Shown: piece after piece, positions 1 through 11,644 of the stretch | Position numbering within the stretch: position 1 is the first letter of the stretch | Layout of the letters: every line of letters starts with the position of its first letter | Assembly (NCBI GenBank): GCA_902826635.1 | Contig: CADEFQ010000012.1 | Coordinates: 7,019-71,018 of the forward strand | Source of the DNA: an uncultured Pseudomonadota bacterium | GTDB lineage: Bacteria; Pseudomonadota; Gammaproteobacteria; Steroidobacterales; Steroidobacteraceae | Length of the DNA: 64,000 bases | Reading direction: 5' to 3' | The notes under the pieces: model-generated | Seen by the model: the letters and a program-made list of their open reading frames with translations, nothing else | Databases searched by the model: none | Told to the model about the DNA's origin: nothing | Program-made: the position numbers and the translations under genes

Positions 1-976
1 AGTGCAGCCATTCATCGACGAGCCCCGCTTCGAGCAGCGCGCCGGCGAGCGTGGGCCCCGCTTCCACCCACAATTCGTTCATCGCGAGCTCGCCGAGGCG
101 GCGCATCGCAGCCGCGAGATCGACGCGGCCGATCGACGCGCCGGGCGCGGCCGCGGCCACTGCCTCGACGCGCGCCCCGCGCGCAGCCAGCACCGCGCCC
201 GAATCCAGCGCGGTGCGCCCATCCGCCGCATGCAGGATGATCACCTCGCCCGGCGCGCCAAACAGGCGCGCAGCGGACGGCATGCGCAGCTGCGAATCGA
301 GGATGATGCGCGCCGGCGCGCGCACGAGCGGCACGGCACGCCGTACGTCGAGCCGCGGGTCATCCGCGAGGACCGTGCCGATGCCGGTGAGCACCGCAGA
401 GCTGCGAGCGCGCCAGTCGTGCACGTCGGCGCGCGCCGCGTCCCCCGTGATCCAGCGGCTCTCGCCGTTCGCGAGCGCCGTGCGACCGTCGAGGCTCGCG
501 GCGGTCTTGAGGCGCACCCACGGGCGGCCGCTGCGCATGCGCTGCAGGAAGCCGGCGTTGAGCGCCGCCGCTTCCGCGTCGAGCAACCCGCTCGCGACCG
601 TGATACCGGCTGCCGCAAGCCGCGCGGCACCGCCCCCGTCGACGCGCGGGTTCGGATCGCGCACCGCGTAGATCACGCGCGCAAGCCGCGCTTCGATCAG
701 GGCATCGGCGCACGGGGGCGTGCGGCCGTGGTGGCAGCAGGGCTCGAGCGTGACATAGGCCGTGGCGCCCACCGCGCGCGCGCCGGCCTCGCGCAATGCG
801 CCGACTTCGGCGTGCGCCTCACCAGCGCGCACATGCCAGCCCTCGCCTACGATGGCCTCCCCGCGCGTGATCACGCAGCCGACGCGCGGATTCGGATCCG
901 TCGTTTCAAGCCCGCGTTCCGCAAGCGCGAGCGCGCGGCGCATCGCCCGCTCGTCGAATGCCGTGAAGCCGCTCAT
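1..976 (-). CDS. ribD: Riboflavin biosynthesis deaminase/reductase RibD (partial, 3' end outside window)
   Basis: Bifunctional enzyme of riboflavin synthesis: an N-terminal cytidine-deaminase-fold domain deaminates the pyrimidine intermediate and a C-terminal reductase domain reduces the ribosyl chain. The visible 325 residues begin [16 protein letters not shown]. They carry the deaminase zinc site, with His in [12 protein letters not shown] and cysteines in [11 protein letters not shown]. The reductase start follows at about residue 145, with [14 protein letters not shown]. The ATG overlaps the nrdR stop by four bases (ATGA), so the two are translationally coupled. The C-terminus runs off the left edge. 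Confidence 0.95.
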   Translation of the reverse strand, partial: MSGFTAFDERAMRRALALAERGLETTDPNPRVGCVITRGEAIVGEGWHVRAGEAHAEVGALREAGARAVGATAYVTLEPCCHHGRTPPCADALIEARLARVIYAVRDPNPRVDGGGAARLAAAGITVASGLLDAEAAALNAGFLQRMRSGRPWVRLKTAASLDGRTALANGESRWITGDAARADVHDWRARSSAVLTGIGTVLADDPRLDVRRAVPLVRAPARIILDSQLRMPSAARLFGAPGEVIILHAADGRTALDSGAVLAARGARVEAVAAAAPGASIGRVDLAAAMRRLGELAMNELWVEAGPTLAGALLEAGLVDEWLH

Positions 977-1506
977 GGCTTGTCGTCTTTCGCGCCCCGC
1001 GCCTCGCCGCCGGGCAGCAGCGGCAGCTGGTCGCGATTTTCCTCGCGCTTGCGGCGGTGATGGCGCAGTTTCTCGACCTCGTCGCGAAACGCCTCGACGT
1101 CCTGGAAGCTGCGGTACACCGATGCAAAGCGCACGTAGGCCACTTCGTCGAGATGCCGCAGTTCCTCCATCACGAACTCGCCGATGCTGCGCGACGGCAC
1201 TTCGCGCTCCCCGAGGCCGAGCAGCTTGGTGCAGATGTGGGTCACTGCAGCCTCGATCGCTTCCTGCGACACGGGCCGCTTCTCGAGCGCCTTGACGATG
1301 CCGTGGCGCATTTTCTGTTCGTCGAAGGGCTCGCGGCTGCGATCGGATTTCACCACGAGCGGCAACACGAGTTCGGCGGTCTCGAAGGTCGTGAAGCGCT
1401 CGGCGCACCGGAGGCACTCGCGGCGGCGGCGGATCTGGCGGCCCTCGCCGGCGAGCCGCGAATCGGTCACCTTCGTCTCTTCGTGGCCGCAAAAAGGGCA
1501 GTGCAC
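973..1506 (-). CDS. nrdR: Transcriptional repressor NrdR
   Basis: Represses ribonucleotide reductase operons through a zinc ribbon and an ATP-cone that senses ATP/dATP. The 177-aa protein starts [17 protein letters not shown] and has a second Cys pair in [12 protein letters not shown], completing the four-Cys zinc ribbon. The ATP-cone follows ([19 protein letters not shown] onward). The C-terminus is about 20 residues longer than the usual 150-160 aa and is charged and low in complexity. It lies 21 nt after glyA and overlaps ribD, the gene order common in proteobacteria. Confidence 0.97.
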   Translation of the reverse strand: MHCPFCGHEETKVTDSRLAGEGRQIRRRRECLRCAERFTTFETAELVLPLVVKSDRSREPFDEQKMRHGIVKALEKRPVSQEAIEAAVTHICTKLLGLGEREVPSRSIGEFVMEELRHLDEVAYVRFASVYRSFQDVEAFRDEVEKLRHHRRKREENRDQLPLLPGGEARGAKDDKP

Positions 1507-1527
1507 GCCACGCTCCGCGCGCGATCG

Positions 1528-2784
1528 TCAGGGGCCGTAGACGGGGAATCGGCCGCAAAGCGCGAGCACATCCGCCCGCACGCGTTCAACGACCGTATCG
1601 CTGCCGTTCGCGTCGAGCACGTCCGCGATCCAGCCGGCGACGGCTTCAACCTCGGCTTGCCTGAAGCCGCGCGTCGTCGCCGCGGGTGTGCCGATGCGCA
1701 ACCCGCTCGTGATCATCGGCGGCCTGGGATCGTTCGGTACTGCGTTCTTGTTGACGGTGATGTTGGCACGGCCGAGCGCAGCGTCCGCCTCCTTGCCGGT
1801 GATGGCCTTGTCCGACAGGTCGACGAGGAACAGGTGGTTGTCGGTGCCGCCCGAGACGATCCGGTAGCCGCGCTGCGCGAGCCGCGCACACATCGCGCGT
1901 GCGTTTGCGAGCACCTGCTTCTGGTATTCCGCAAACTCGGGCTGCAGCGCCTCGAGCAACGCGACCGCCTTCGCGGCGATCACGTGCATCAGCGGCCCGC
2001 CCTGCGTGCCGGGGAACACGAGCGAATTGAACTTCTTCGTGAGCTCCGGGTTTTCGCGCGCGAGGATCAGGCCGCCGCGCGGGCCGCGCAGGGTCTTGTG
2101 CGTCGTGGTCGTCACGGCGTCCGCGTGCGGCAGCGGGTTCGGATAGAGGCCCGCCGCGACGAGCCCGGCGACGTGCGCCATGTCGACGAAGAAGTACGCC
2201 CCGACCTCGTCGGCGATCGTGCGAAACTTCGCCCAGTCGATCACGCGCGAATAGGCCGAGAAGCCCGCGACGATCATGCGCGGCTTCTCCGCCCGCGCGA
2301 TGCGCGCCACCTCGTCGTAGTCGATCTCGCCGTTGTCCGGGCGGATGCCGTACTGCACCGCGCGAAAGAGCTTGCCGGAGAAGTTCACCTTCGCGCCGTG
2401 CGTCAGGTGGCCACCGTGATCGAGGCTCATGCCGAGGATCGTGTCGCCGGGATTGCAGAGCGCGAGGTAAACCGCCGCGTTCGCCTGGGAACCCGAGTGC
2501 GGCTGCACGTTGGCATACGCCGCGCCGAAGAGCTGCTTCGCCCGATCGATCGCGAGCGTCTCCGCGACGTCGACGTACTCGCAGCCGCCGTAGTAGCGCT
2601 TGCCCGGGTAACCTTCCGCGTACTTGTTCGTCAGCACCGAACCCTGCGCCTCGAGCACGCGCGGACTGGCGTAGTTCTCCGACGCGATCAGTTCGATGTG
2701 CTCTTCCTGGCGGCGGCGTTCGTTGTCGATCGCCGCAGCAAGCTCGGGATCGAAATTCGAGATGACCATCGAGGTCCGGAACAT
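1528..2784 (-). CDS. glyA: Serine hydroxymethyltransferase
   Basis: PLP enzyme that interconverts serine and glycine with tetrahydrofolate, the main source of one-carbon units. The 418 aa match the family length. Family signatures are visible: [20 protein letters not shown], the [18 protein letters not shown] substrate region, and [14 protein letters not shown] with the PLP lysine. The start [15 protein letters not shown] aligns with the E. coli N-terminus (MLKREMNIADYDAEL), which supports the first ATG over an internal one at 2769. First gene of the glyA-nrdR-ribD run. Confidence 0.97.
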   Translation of the reverse strand: MFRTSMVISNFDPELAAAIDNERRRQEEHIELIASENYASPRVLEAQGSVLTNKYAEGYPGKRYYGGCEYVDVAETLAIDRAKQLFGAAYANVQPHSGSQANAAVYLALCNPGDTILGMSLDHGGHLTHGAKVNFSGKLFRAVQYGIRPDNGEIDYDEVARIARAEKPRMIVAGFSAYSRVIDWAKFRTIADEVGAYFFVDMAHVAGLVAAGLYPNPLPHADAVTTTTHKTLRGPRGGLILARENPELTKKFNSLVFPGTQGGPLMHVIAAKAVALLEALQPEFAEYQKQVLANARAMCARLAQRGYRIVSGGTDNHLFLVDLSDKAITGKEADAALGRANITVNKNAVPNDPRPPMITSGLRIGTPAATTRGFRQAEVEAVAGWIADVLDANGSDTVVERVRADVLALCGRFPVYGP

Positions 2785-2853
2785 GGGCGGAGGCTTTCGG
2801 TGCGGCGGGAGACCCGGGGAACGCCAAATTCTACCCGAACGCGGGTTCCGGGG

Positions 2854-3813
2854 TCAGGCCGCAAGGCCCTCGATCACGTTGTTCCACGCCGCAGCGAGAT
2901 TGGCGCGGTTGTAGCCGCCGCCGCCGAGCGCCACCACGCGGCCGTGCCCCAGGCGATCCGCCAGCTGCGACAGATCACGCGCGGCCCGGCCGTGCACGGA
3001 CGGCGAGAAACCAAGATGCGTGATCGGGTCGCCCGCGACGCTGTCCGCACCACACTGCAGGATGATGAACTCGGGGCGCGCCGCCTCGATGAACGCGAGC
3101 AACCGCGGCCAGGCGAGACCGAAAGTTTCGTCGTCGGCGCCGGCGGGCACCGGGATGTTGAGCTTCGTCCCTGTCGCCGCGCCTTTGCCCGTTTCGCCCA
3201 CGGCCCCGGTGCCGGGATAAAGCGTGCGGCCATCCTCGTGGATGTCCGCGAAAATGACCTGCGGATCGGCCTCGAAGGCATAGAACACCCCGTCGCCGTG
3301 ATGCGCGTCGATATCCACGTACGCGATGCGCGCGAGGCCGTGTTCCCGCCGCAGGACCTCGATCGCGACGCCGATGTCGTTGAACACGCAGAAGCCCGCC
3401 GCGTGATCGCGCGCCGCGTGGTGCAGGCCGGCGATCGGCACGAACGCGCGCTGCGCAGCGCCCGTCATCACCGCGCGCACCGCGACGAGGGTCGCGCCGA
3501 CAACGCTGGCCGACGCCTCGTACACGCCGCGAAACGCGGGCGTATCGCCGTCATCGAGACAACCCTGCCCGGTCGCCGACCGTTCGCGAACGAAATCAAC
3601 GTAGAGCGGCGCGTGGAACAGCAGGATTTCGTCGCTTTCCGCCGGCACGGGTTGCGTCACGCGCACCCGGGAATCGAAGCCGCGCGCGTCGAATTCGGCG
3701 GCAAAAGCGTGATGGCGATCGACGCCGAACGGGTGGCCTTCTGGAAACCCATAGCGGGCGATCGTTTCACCCATGACGACGAGCACCGATGCCACGGTCG
3801 GGAAGCCTAGCAC
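2854..3813 (-). CDS. Histone deacetylase family protein (AcuC/Hda-like)
   Basis: Zinc-dependent deacetylase of the arginase/HDAC fold; bacterial members act on acetylated polyamines, acetoin-related substrates or proteins. The 319-aa protein shows the catalytic HH pair in AGLHHAARDHAAGF, the metal motif DIDAHHGDGVFYAF, the ligand Asp in QCGADSVAGDP and the transition-state Tyr in GGGGYNRAN. All active-site residues are therefore present. The start is a GTG at 3813; the first beta strand (VLVVMGE) begins only a few residues later, so a start at the internal ATG would clip the fold. The substrate cannot be told from sequence. Confidence 0.9.
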   Translation of the reverse strand: MLGFPTVASVLVVMGETIARYGFPEGHPFGVDRHHAFAAEFDARGFDSRVRVTQPVPAESDEILLFHAPLYVDFVRERSATGQGCLDDGDTPAFRGVYEASASVVGATLVAVRAVMTGAAQRAFVPIAGLHHAARDHAAGFCVFNDIGVAIEVLRREHGLARIAYVDIDAHHGDGVFYAFEADPQVIFADIHEDGRTLYPGTGAVGETGKGAATGTKLNIPVPAGADDETFGLAWPRLLAFIEAARPEFIILQCGADSVAGDPITHLGFSPSVHGRAARDLSQLADRLGHGRVVALGGGGYNRANLAAAWNNVIEGLAA

Positions 3814-3865
3814 AGGGCCTCCCGCTACCCCATAATGCGCGCCGTTTTACTCCCACCGACCGGTC

Positions 3866-5523
<1,658 letters not shown>

Positions 5524-5539
<16 letters not shown>

Positions 5540-5570
5540 CCCGCGCCGCAGCGCGGCGCGCGTCAGCGGC
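5524..5570 (+). terminator. Nested GC hairpin at the ettA 3' end
   Basis: A perfect 8-bp stem with a triloop (CGCGCCGC at 5542-5549, GCGGCGCG at 5553-5560) lies just after the ettA stop. It sits inside a second perfect 9-bp arm pair, GCCGCTGAC (5524-5532) and GTCAGCGGC (5562-5570). There is no T-run, so a classical intrinsic terminator is doubtful. It could be a Rho-assisted terminator or an RNA-stabilising 3' structure. Confidence 0.5.
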
Positions 5571-5716
5571 GAACAGCGAAGGGCTAACAGCCAGGCCGTT
5601 GGCTCGGCCCGCGCGGCTGGCCAGCCGTCGCTCCGGCTATCCACTGACGTGCACGCGCCAGCGAGTCACACGGTGCAGCGGCGAAAGCAAAAGCAGAGCG
5701 TCACGATGCGCTCTGG

Positions 5717-5744
5717 CCGTTCGCCGTTCGCTGTTCGCTGTTCG
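5717..5744 (+). repeat. Tandem heptamer repeat upstream of hutH
   Basis: Four head-to-tail copies of C(C/T)GTTCG end 29 bases before the hutH start. The derived 12-mer TTCGCTGTTCGC (5727-5738) has its exact reverse complement at 5569-5580, so the ettA-hutH gap is framed by an inverted repeat. Function unknown; it may be a small REP- or MITE-like element or a binding-site array. Confidence 0.6.
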
Positions 5745-5773
5745 CTACTTCAGCCATCGCGTATCCTTCCCCC

Positions 5774-7267
5774 ATGTCATCCACCTCCCTCGACGGCCGC
5801 TCCCTCACCCTCCAGATCCTCGCCAACGACGCCCACAAGGCGCGCGCCTTCGTGCTCGCGCCCGAAGCGCACGTGCGGCTCGGCGAATCGGCGCGACAGG
5901 TCGCCGCCGCTGCGCAGGGCGACGCGGCGGTGTACGGCATCAACACCGGGTTCGGTGCCTTTGCCAACCGCCGCATCGAGCGCAGCGCCGTCGCCGCTTT
6001 GCAGGTCAACCTCGTGCGCAGCCACGCCTGTGGTGTCGGCGAGCCGCTGCCGGACGCCATCGTGCGTCGCATGATGATCCTCAAGGCCAACAGCCTTGCG
6101 ACCGGTTGTTCGGGTGTGCGCCCGGAAGTGGTCGACGCAATCCTCGCGCTCGTCGATGCGAACGTGCTGCCGATCGTGCCGCGCTTCGGATCCGTGGGCG
6201 CCTCGGGCGACCTGGCGCCGCTCGCGCATCTCGCGCTCGCGCTGATCGGTGAAGGTGAGGCGCGCCATCGCGGCCGCATCGTCAGTGGCGCCGAGGTGCT
6301 GCGCGCCGCCGGCATCCAGCCGATCGTGCTCGAAGCCAAGGAAGGTCTCGCGATCCTGAACGGCACGCAGTTGTCCTGCGCGCTGGCGATCGAGGGCCTC
6401 TTTGCCGCGCAGAACGTGCTCGCCTCATCGATCGCGGCCGGCGCGCTCACGGTCGAGGCGCTCGCGGGCAGCCACACGCCGTTCGATGCCCGCATCCACG
6501 ACGCGCGTGGCCTGCCCGGCCAGATCGAGGTCGCGCATCGCTTCCGCACCTGGCTCACCGACAGCGAGATCCACCGCAGCCACGCCGACTGTGATCGCGT
6601 GCAGGACCCGTACGCCGTGCGGTGCATGCCGCAGGTGCTCGGCGCCTTCGCCGACACGCTCGCGCATGCGCGTTCGGTGCTCGAGCGCGAAGTGAACGCC
6701 GCGACCGACAATCCGCTCGTCTTTGGTTCCGACATCCTGTCGGGTGGCAATTTCCACGCCGCACCGCTCGGATACGTCGCGGACTTCATGGCGATCGCGA
6801 CCGCCGATGCGGCCTCGATTTCGGAGCGGCGCATCGACCTGCTCGATCGCCGGGTCAACCCGCGCCTCACGATGTTCATGGCGGATCACCCCGGGCTCGA
6901 GTCGGGTTTCATGATCGCGCACGTCTCGGCCGCGGCACTCGCTTCGAGCGTCAAGGCGCTGGCGCACCCCGCGTCCGTCGATTCGATCCCGACTTCCGCC
7001 GGCCAGGAAGACCACGTGAGCATGGCGCCGTGGGCGGGAGAGAAGCTGCTGACGATCTGCGATCGCGCCGCCTCGGTGCTCGCCATCGAGTTCCTCGCGG
7101 CAGCGCATGCGATCGACATGATGCGCCCGCTGCACTCGAGCGCGAAGCTCGAGACGCTGCACGCCCGCATCCGCGAGCGCGTGCCGTTTCGCCGCGAGGA
7201 TCACCGCCTCGATCGCGACATCGCGGCAGTCGGCGAACTCGTGCGCTCGGGCGCCCTCGCCTCGTAG
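5774..7267 (+). CDS. hutH: Histidine ammonia-lyase
   Basis: Removes ammonia non-oxidatively from L-histidine to give urocanate, the first step of histidine degradation. The 497-aa protein has the autocatalytic MIO prosthetic-group triad Ala-Ser-Gly in GSVGASGDLAPLAHLAL. The SH selectivity pair in NLVRSHACGVGEP is typical of histidine rather than tyrosine or phenylalanine ammonia-lyases. YGINTGFGAF and EVNAATDNPLVF are further family motifs. No hutU, hutI or hutC is near, so it stands alone here. It is convergent with purL. Confidence 0.92.
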   Translation: MSSTSLDGRSLTLQILANDAHKARAFVLAPEAHVRLGESARQVAAAAQGDAAVYGINTGFGAFANRRIERSAVAALQVNLVRSHACGVGEPLPDAIVRRMMILKANSLATGCSGVRPEVVDAILALVDANVLPIVPRFGSVGASGDLAPLAHLALALIGEGEARHRGRIVSGAEVLRAAGIQPIVLEAKEGLAILNGTQLSCALAIEGLFAAQNVLASSIAAGALTVEALAGSHTPFDARIHDARGLPGQIEVAHRFRTWLTDSEIHRSHADCDRVQDPYAVRCMPQVLGAFADTLAHARSVLEREVNAATDNPLVFGSDILSGGNFHAAPLGYVADFMAIATADAASISERRIDLLDRRVNPRLTMFMADHPGLESGFMIAHVSAAALASSVKALAHPASVDSIPTSAGQEDHVSMAPWAGEKLLTICDRAASVLAIEFLAAAHAIDMMRPLHSSAKLETLHARIRERVPFRREDHRLDRDIAAVGELVRSGALAS

Positions 7268-7279
7268 GGCGACGCGGCC

Positions 7280-10200
7280 TCAGCCGACCCAGGCCCGCGC
7301 GTTGCGGAAAAGGCGCATCCAGCCGCTCGCTTCGCCGACTCCCGACGGATGCCACGAGTTCTGCGCATAGCGGAATGACCGCTCCGGATGCGGCATCGTG
7401 AGCGTCACGCGGCCGTCCGCGCTCGTCACGGCCGCAATGCCGCGCGGCGAACCGTTCGGATTCGCCGGATAGCGGTTCGCCACCGCGCCGTGATGGTCCA
7501 CGTAGCGAAAAGCCGTGAGCCCGGCAGCAACGAAAGCCGCTTCGGCTTCCATCGATGCGAACTCCGCGCGCCCTTCGCCGTGCGACACCGCGACCGGCAG
7601 GCGTGACCCCGCCATCCCCGCGAGCAGGATGGAAGGCGACTCTACCATTTCGACCAGCGAGAAGCGGGCCTCGAACTGTTCGCTGCGGTTTCGGACGAAG
7701 CGCGGCCAGTGAGCCGCACCCGGCACGAGTGATTTCAGCGCCGACAGCATCTGGCAGCCGTTGCACACGCCGAGCGTGAACGTATCCGGCCGTGCGAAAT
7801 AGGCTTCGAACTCGTCGCGCACGCGCGGATGGAAGAGGATCGACTTCGCCCAGCCTTCACCCGCGCCGAGCACGTCGCCATAGGAGAAGCCGCCGCAGGC
7901 AACGAGGCCGCGGAACTCCGCGAGCTGCCGCGCACCGGACAGCAGGTCGGTCATGTGCACGTCGTGCGGCTCAAAGCCGGCGCGATCGAGCACCGCCGCC
8001 ATCTCGACCTGGCTGTTCACGCCCTGTTCGCGCAGCACCGCGATCCGCGGTCGCGCGCCGCGCGCCACGAACGGCGCGGCGACTTCCGCTTCCGGATCAA
8101 AACCGAGCGCCACCGTGAGCCCGGGGTCGGTCGCGTCGCAGCTCGCCGCAAATTCCTCTTCCGCACAGGCGGGATCGTCGCGCAGCTTGCGCATCTCGTA
8201 CGACGTACGCGACCAGGCTTGCCGCAGTTCGCGCCACGGCAGGTCGAGCACGGTGTCGCCCACGGCGATGCGCAGTTGCATGCCGGACGCCGGCGCACCG
8301 ATCACGCGCAGATCCCCCGCGAGTCCGTGTGCATCGAGCACCGACTGCACGCGCTCGAGCGCCGCGGCGGGAACCTGCAGCACGACGCCCGGTTCTTCCG
8401 CGAACAGCTGTGCGACCGCCGCGCCGTCGCCCGGCGGCAGCGTCACGTCGAGCCCGCAATGGCCGGCGAACGCCATTTCGACGAGCGTCACGAAAAGACC
8501 GCCGTCGGACACGTCGTGGTACGCGAGCACCTGCCCCGCTGCGCGCAGGGCGCGCAGCGCCGCCGCGAACTGCACGAGGCGCGACGGATCATCGAGATCC
8601 GGACATTCGTCACCGAGCTCGCCATGCACCTGCGCGAACACCGATCCGCCCAGGCGATGGCGACGCCCGGCAAGGTTCACGTGCAGCAGGCAGGTATCGC
8701 CGGCGTCGGTGCGCAGCACGGGAGTCAGCGTTCGGCGCGCGTCCTCGACCGGCGCGAAGGCCGAGATGATCAGTGACACCGGAGCGACGACCGCGCGCTC
8801 GCTGCCGCCGCCGCCCGCGGGCTCGCGCCACGCGGTTTTCATCGACAGCGAGTCCTTGCCGACCGGGATCGCGATACCGAGGGCCGGGCACAATTCTTCG
8901 CCCACGGCGCGCACGGTCGCATAGAGCGCCGCGTCCTCGCCCGGCTCGCCGCAGGCCGCCATCCAGTTCGCGGAGAGCCGGATATCGCCGAGCGCGCCGA
9001 TGTCAGCCGCGAGGATATTGAGCACGGCTTCGGCTACCGCGAGGCGCCCCGATGCCGGCGCGTCGAGCACCGCCACCGGCGTGCGCTCGCCCATCGCCAT
9101 CGCTTCGCCGCGGTAGCCCTCGTAGTCGGCCAGCGTGACGGCGACATCGGCCACCGGCACCTGCCACGGGCCCACCATCTGGTCGCGGCTCACCATGCCG
9201 CCGACCGTGCGATCGCCAATCGAGATCAGGAAGGTCTTGTCGGCCACCGCCGGGAACTGCAGCACGCGCAGCGCCGCCTCGCGCAGCGCCGGTGACGCCG
9301 CGAGAGCGCCGGCCGCGAGCGGTGCACGCACCGGCGCGACCGTGCGGACATCGCGGAGCATGCGCGGCGCCTTGCCGAGCAGCACTTCGATCGGCATGTC
9401 GACGACGTTCACGCCCGTGAGGCGATCGTGCACGACGAGCTGCCCGCTCGCATCGATGTCGCCGATCACCGCGTACGGCGCACGCTCGCGCACGCACAGC
9501 GCGTGGAACAGCGGGAGGTCGCCCGGCGCGATCGTCAGCACGTAGCGCTCCTGTGCCTCGTTGCACCAGATTTCCATCGGCGTCATGCCGGGTTCGTCGT
9601 TCGGCACGTCGCGCAGCTCGATGCGCGCGCCGCGACGGCTGTGCGCGACCACTTCGGGCACTGCGTTCGAGAGCCCGCCCGCGCCGACGTCGTGGATGAG
9701 GAGGATCGGGTTCTCCGCACCGAGCGCCCAGCACCGATCGATCACTTCCTGGGCGCGTCGCTGGATCTCCGGATTGCCGCGCTGGACGGACGCGAAATCG
9801 AGCGCCGCGCTCGACGCGCCGCTACCGACCGACGACGCCGCGCCTCCACCGAGGCCGATCAGCATCGCGGGGCCGCCCAATACGACAATCTTCGCGCCGA
9901 GCGGCACTTCGCCCTTCTCGACGTGCGCGCGGCGCACGTTGCCGACGCCGCCCGCGATCATGATCGGCTTGTGATAGCCACGCACGCGGCCCGCCGGATC
10001 CCCGGCGCCCTGCAATTCGAAGTTGCGGAAATAGCCGCAGATATTGGGACGGCCGAATTCGTTGTTGAACGCGGCGGCGCCGACCGGCCCGTCGAGCATG
10101 ATGTCGAGCGCCGACGCGATGCGATCCGGCTTGCCGAACGGCGTCTCCCAAGGCTGCGGCAGGCCCGGCAGGCGCAGATGCGACACCGAAAACCCCGCGA

Positions 10201-11197
10201 GCCCGGCCTTGGGCTTGGCGCCGAGGCCCGTCGCGCCCTCGTCTCGAATCTCGCCGCCCGCGCCGGTCGCGGCGCCCGGGAACGGCGAGATGGCCGTCGG
10301 ATGATTGTGCGTCTCGACCTTCAGCAGGATGTCGATCAGTTCGACGCTGCGCCGGTAGGCTCCGCCGTGCGGGCCGGGAAACCAGCGCACACCCTCCGCA
10401 CCCTCGAACACCGCGGCGTTGTCGCGATAGGCGGAGAGCACGCCGCGCGGGCTGCGCGCATGCGTGTTGCGGATCATCGCGAACAGCGACTTCGCCTGCG
10501 GCACGCCGTCGATGATCCAGTCGGCGTTGAAGATCTTGTGACGACAGTGCTCGGAGTTCGCCTGTGCGAACATCATCAATTCGACGTCGGTCGCATCGCG
10601 CCCGAGGCGGTCGAACGCGGCCAGGAGGTAATCGATCTCGTCGTCCGACAGCGCGAGCCCGAGTTCACGGTTGGCGCGTTCGAGCGCCGGCTTGCCGCCC
10701 GAGCGGGGCACGGTGCGCAGCGCCCCGGGCGCCGCGTGCGCGAACAGCGTCGCGAGTTCGCCGGCGCCCAGGAACACCGCTTCGGTCATGCGATCGAAGA
10801 GCGGCGCGGCGAGGCGAGTGAGCGCCGCCGCATCGAGCGCCTCGACGCCACCGATCCGGTACTCGATGCCGCGCTCGATCCGGCGGACCGGCTCGAGCCC
10901 GCACACCTGCGCGATGTCGGTGGCCTTGCTGGCCCAGGGCGACACCGTGCCCGGGCGCGGAGCCACGATGACCACGCGCGCGCCCGCCGCGGGACTCGCC
11001 GCGGGTGCGCGGGGCCCGTAGGTCAGCAGCGTCGCGAGCAACGTGCGCTCCGAAACCTCGAGCTCACGGGCGGCATCGACAATATGGATGAAACGCGCCT
11101 CGAGCGCGCGCACCGCAGGCTCGATCGCACGCAGGCGATCGAGCAGCTTCGCGAGTCGAAACAGGGAGAGTGCGGGAGAGCCTTCGATTATCAGCAT
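7280..11197 (-). CDS. purL: Phosphoribosylformylglycinamidine synthase (single-chain PurL)
   Basis: Converts FGAR and glutamine to FGAM in purine synthesis. The 1305 aa match the large gammaproteobacterial form (E. coli about 1295) that combines an N-terminal PurS-like part, two AIRS-type synthase halves and a C-terminal glutamine amidotransferase. Visible are [15 protein letters not shown] and [20 protein letters not shown] (synthase). In the amidotransferase the nucleophile is in [10 protein letters not shown] and the His in [12 protein letters not shown]-type sequence near residue 1220. The gene starts 12 nt after the DUF1820 stop, so co-transcription is likely. Confidence 0.97.
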   Translation of the reverse strand: MLIIEGSPALSLFRLAKLLDRLRAIEPAVRALEARFIHIVDAARELEVSERTLLATLLTYGPRAPAASPAAGARVVIVAPRPGTVSPWASKATDIAQVCGLEPVRRIERGIEYRIGGVEALDAAALTRLAAPLFDRMTEAVFLGAGELATLFAHAAPGALRTVPRSGGKPALERANRELGLALSDDEIDYLLAAFDRLGRDATDVELMMFAQANSEHCRHKIFNADWIIDGVPQAKSLFAMIRNTHARSPRGVLSAYRDNAAVFEGAEGVRWFPGPHGGAYRRSVELIDILLKVETHNHPTAISPFPGAATGAGGEIRDEGATGLGAKPKAGLAGFSVSHLRLPGLPQPWETPFGKPDRIASALDIMLDGPVGAAAFNNEFGRPNICGYFRNFELQGAGDPAGRVRGYHKPIMIAGGVGNVRRAHVEKGEVPLGAKIVVLGGPAMLIGLGGGAASSVGSGASSAALDFASVQRGNPEIQRRAQEVIDRCWALGAENPILLIHDVGAGGLSNAVPEVVAHSRRGARIELRDVPNDEPGMTPMEIWCNEAQERYVLTIAPGDLPLFHALCVRERAPYAVIGDIDASGQLVVHDRLTGVNVVDMPIEVLLGKAPRMLRDVRTVAPVRAPLAAGALAASPALREAALRVLQFPAVADKTFLISIGDRTVGGMVSRDQMVGPWQVPVADVAVTLADYEGYRGEAMAMGERTPVAVLDAPASGRLAVAEAVLNILAADIGALGDIRLSANWMAACGEPGEDAALYATVRAVGEELCPALGIAIPVGKDSLSMKTAWREPAGGGGSERAVVAPVSLIISAFAPVEDARRTLTPVLRTDAGDTCLLHVNLAGRRHRLGGSVFAQVHGELGDECPDLDDPSRLVQFAAALRALRAAGQVLAYHDVSDGGLFVTLVEMAFAGHCGLDVTLPPGDGAAVAQLFAEEPGVVLQVPAAALERVQSVLDAHGLAGDLRVIGAPASGMQLRIAVGDTVLDLPWRELRQAWSRTSYEMRKLRDDPACAEEEFAASCDATDPGLTVALGFDPEAEVAAPFVARGARPRIAVLREQGVNSQVEMAAVLDRAGFEPHDVHMTDLLSGARQLAEFRGLVACGGFSYGDVLGAGEGWAKSILFHPRVRDEFEAYFARPDTFTLGVCNGCQMLSALKSLVPGAAHWPRFVRNRSEQFEARFSLVEMVESPSILLAGMAGSRLPVAVSHGEGRAEFASMEAEAAFVAAGLTAFRYVDHHGAVANRYPANPNGSPRGIAAVTSADGRVTLTMPHPERSFRYAQNSWHPSGVGEASGWMRLFRNARAWVG

Positions 11198-11209
11198 CGT
11201 GCGAGCGAC

Positions 11210-11554
11210 CTACTTGCGCGGTCCCTCGCTGCCCGGAGGCGGTGACCAGATCGGACCCGGGAAGTGCGCGACGTTGCCGCCCTCGATCGCGGTGATCTTG
11301 CTGACGCCCTGCTTCTTCACCTCATCGATGCGCAGCACCGAGTGCAGCGGCAGCCAGGAGCGCTTGACCCCCTCAAACTCGCCTTTTACCCGCTCTTCAC
11401 CCGGGTCGAGCACCACGGAACTGCGTTCGCCGAACACAAGTTCTTCTATCTCTATGAATCCAAAGATATTTCCGTGGTGGACCTTACGGGCGTACACCTC
11501 GTAGACCTTGCCCTGATTCACGAACATGACTTTGAAAATGTGACTGGCTGCCAT
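11210..11554 (-). CDS. DUF1820 family protein
   Basis: Small 114-aa cytosolic protein of the DUF1820 family, widespread in gammaproteobacteria and of unknown function. It starts MAASHIFKVMFVNQGKVYEVYARKV and ends with a proline-rich tail (FPGPIWSPPPGSEGPRK). Between them is a small beta-rich body with a conserved GFIEIEELVFGERSSVVLDPGEE stretch. The reading frame stays open upstream for hundreds of codons, but that part is antisense to the FHA gene. The ATG at 11554 is chosen because family similarity begins there and a consensus -10 box lies about 37 bases upstream. Confidence 0.88.
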   Translation of the reverse strand: MAASHIFKVMFVNQGKVYEVYARKVHHGNIFGFIEIEELVFGERSSVVLDPGEERVKGEFEGVKRSWLPLHSVLRIDEVKKQGVSKITAIEGGNVAHFPGPIWSPPPGSEGPRK

Positions 11555-11590
11555 CGGGATCGGACGATCGCTTGTTAATTTAAGCCTCCC

Positions 11591-11596
11591 ATTATA
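11591..11596 (-). promoter_or_regulatory. -10 box of the DUF1820-purL promoter
   Basis: On the minus strand this reads exactly TATAAT, in a local AT-rich patch between the divergent DUF1820 and FHA genes. The matching -35 position is GC-rich and weak. Placement about 37 bases before the DUF1820 ATG fits a short leader. Confidence 0.5.
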
Positions 11597-11644
11597 TGTC
11601 TGTGCGGCCCCCGCAGCGGGTCCGTACGAACGGTCGTTTGAACC

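Noticed and set aside
1057-3810. A 917-codon open frame on the plus strand across nrdR, glyA and the deacetylase
   Set aside because: It is antisense to three clear genes and has Arg/Ala/His-rich shadow composition with no domain.
5717-5744. CRISPR-like array
   Set aside because: Units are only seven bases and contiguous with no spacers.
9428-11245. A 605-codon plus-strand frame within purL
   Set aside because: It is the antisense shadow of a conserved PurL region, typical of high-GC coding DNA.
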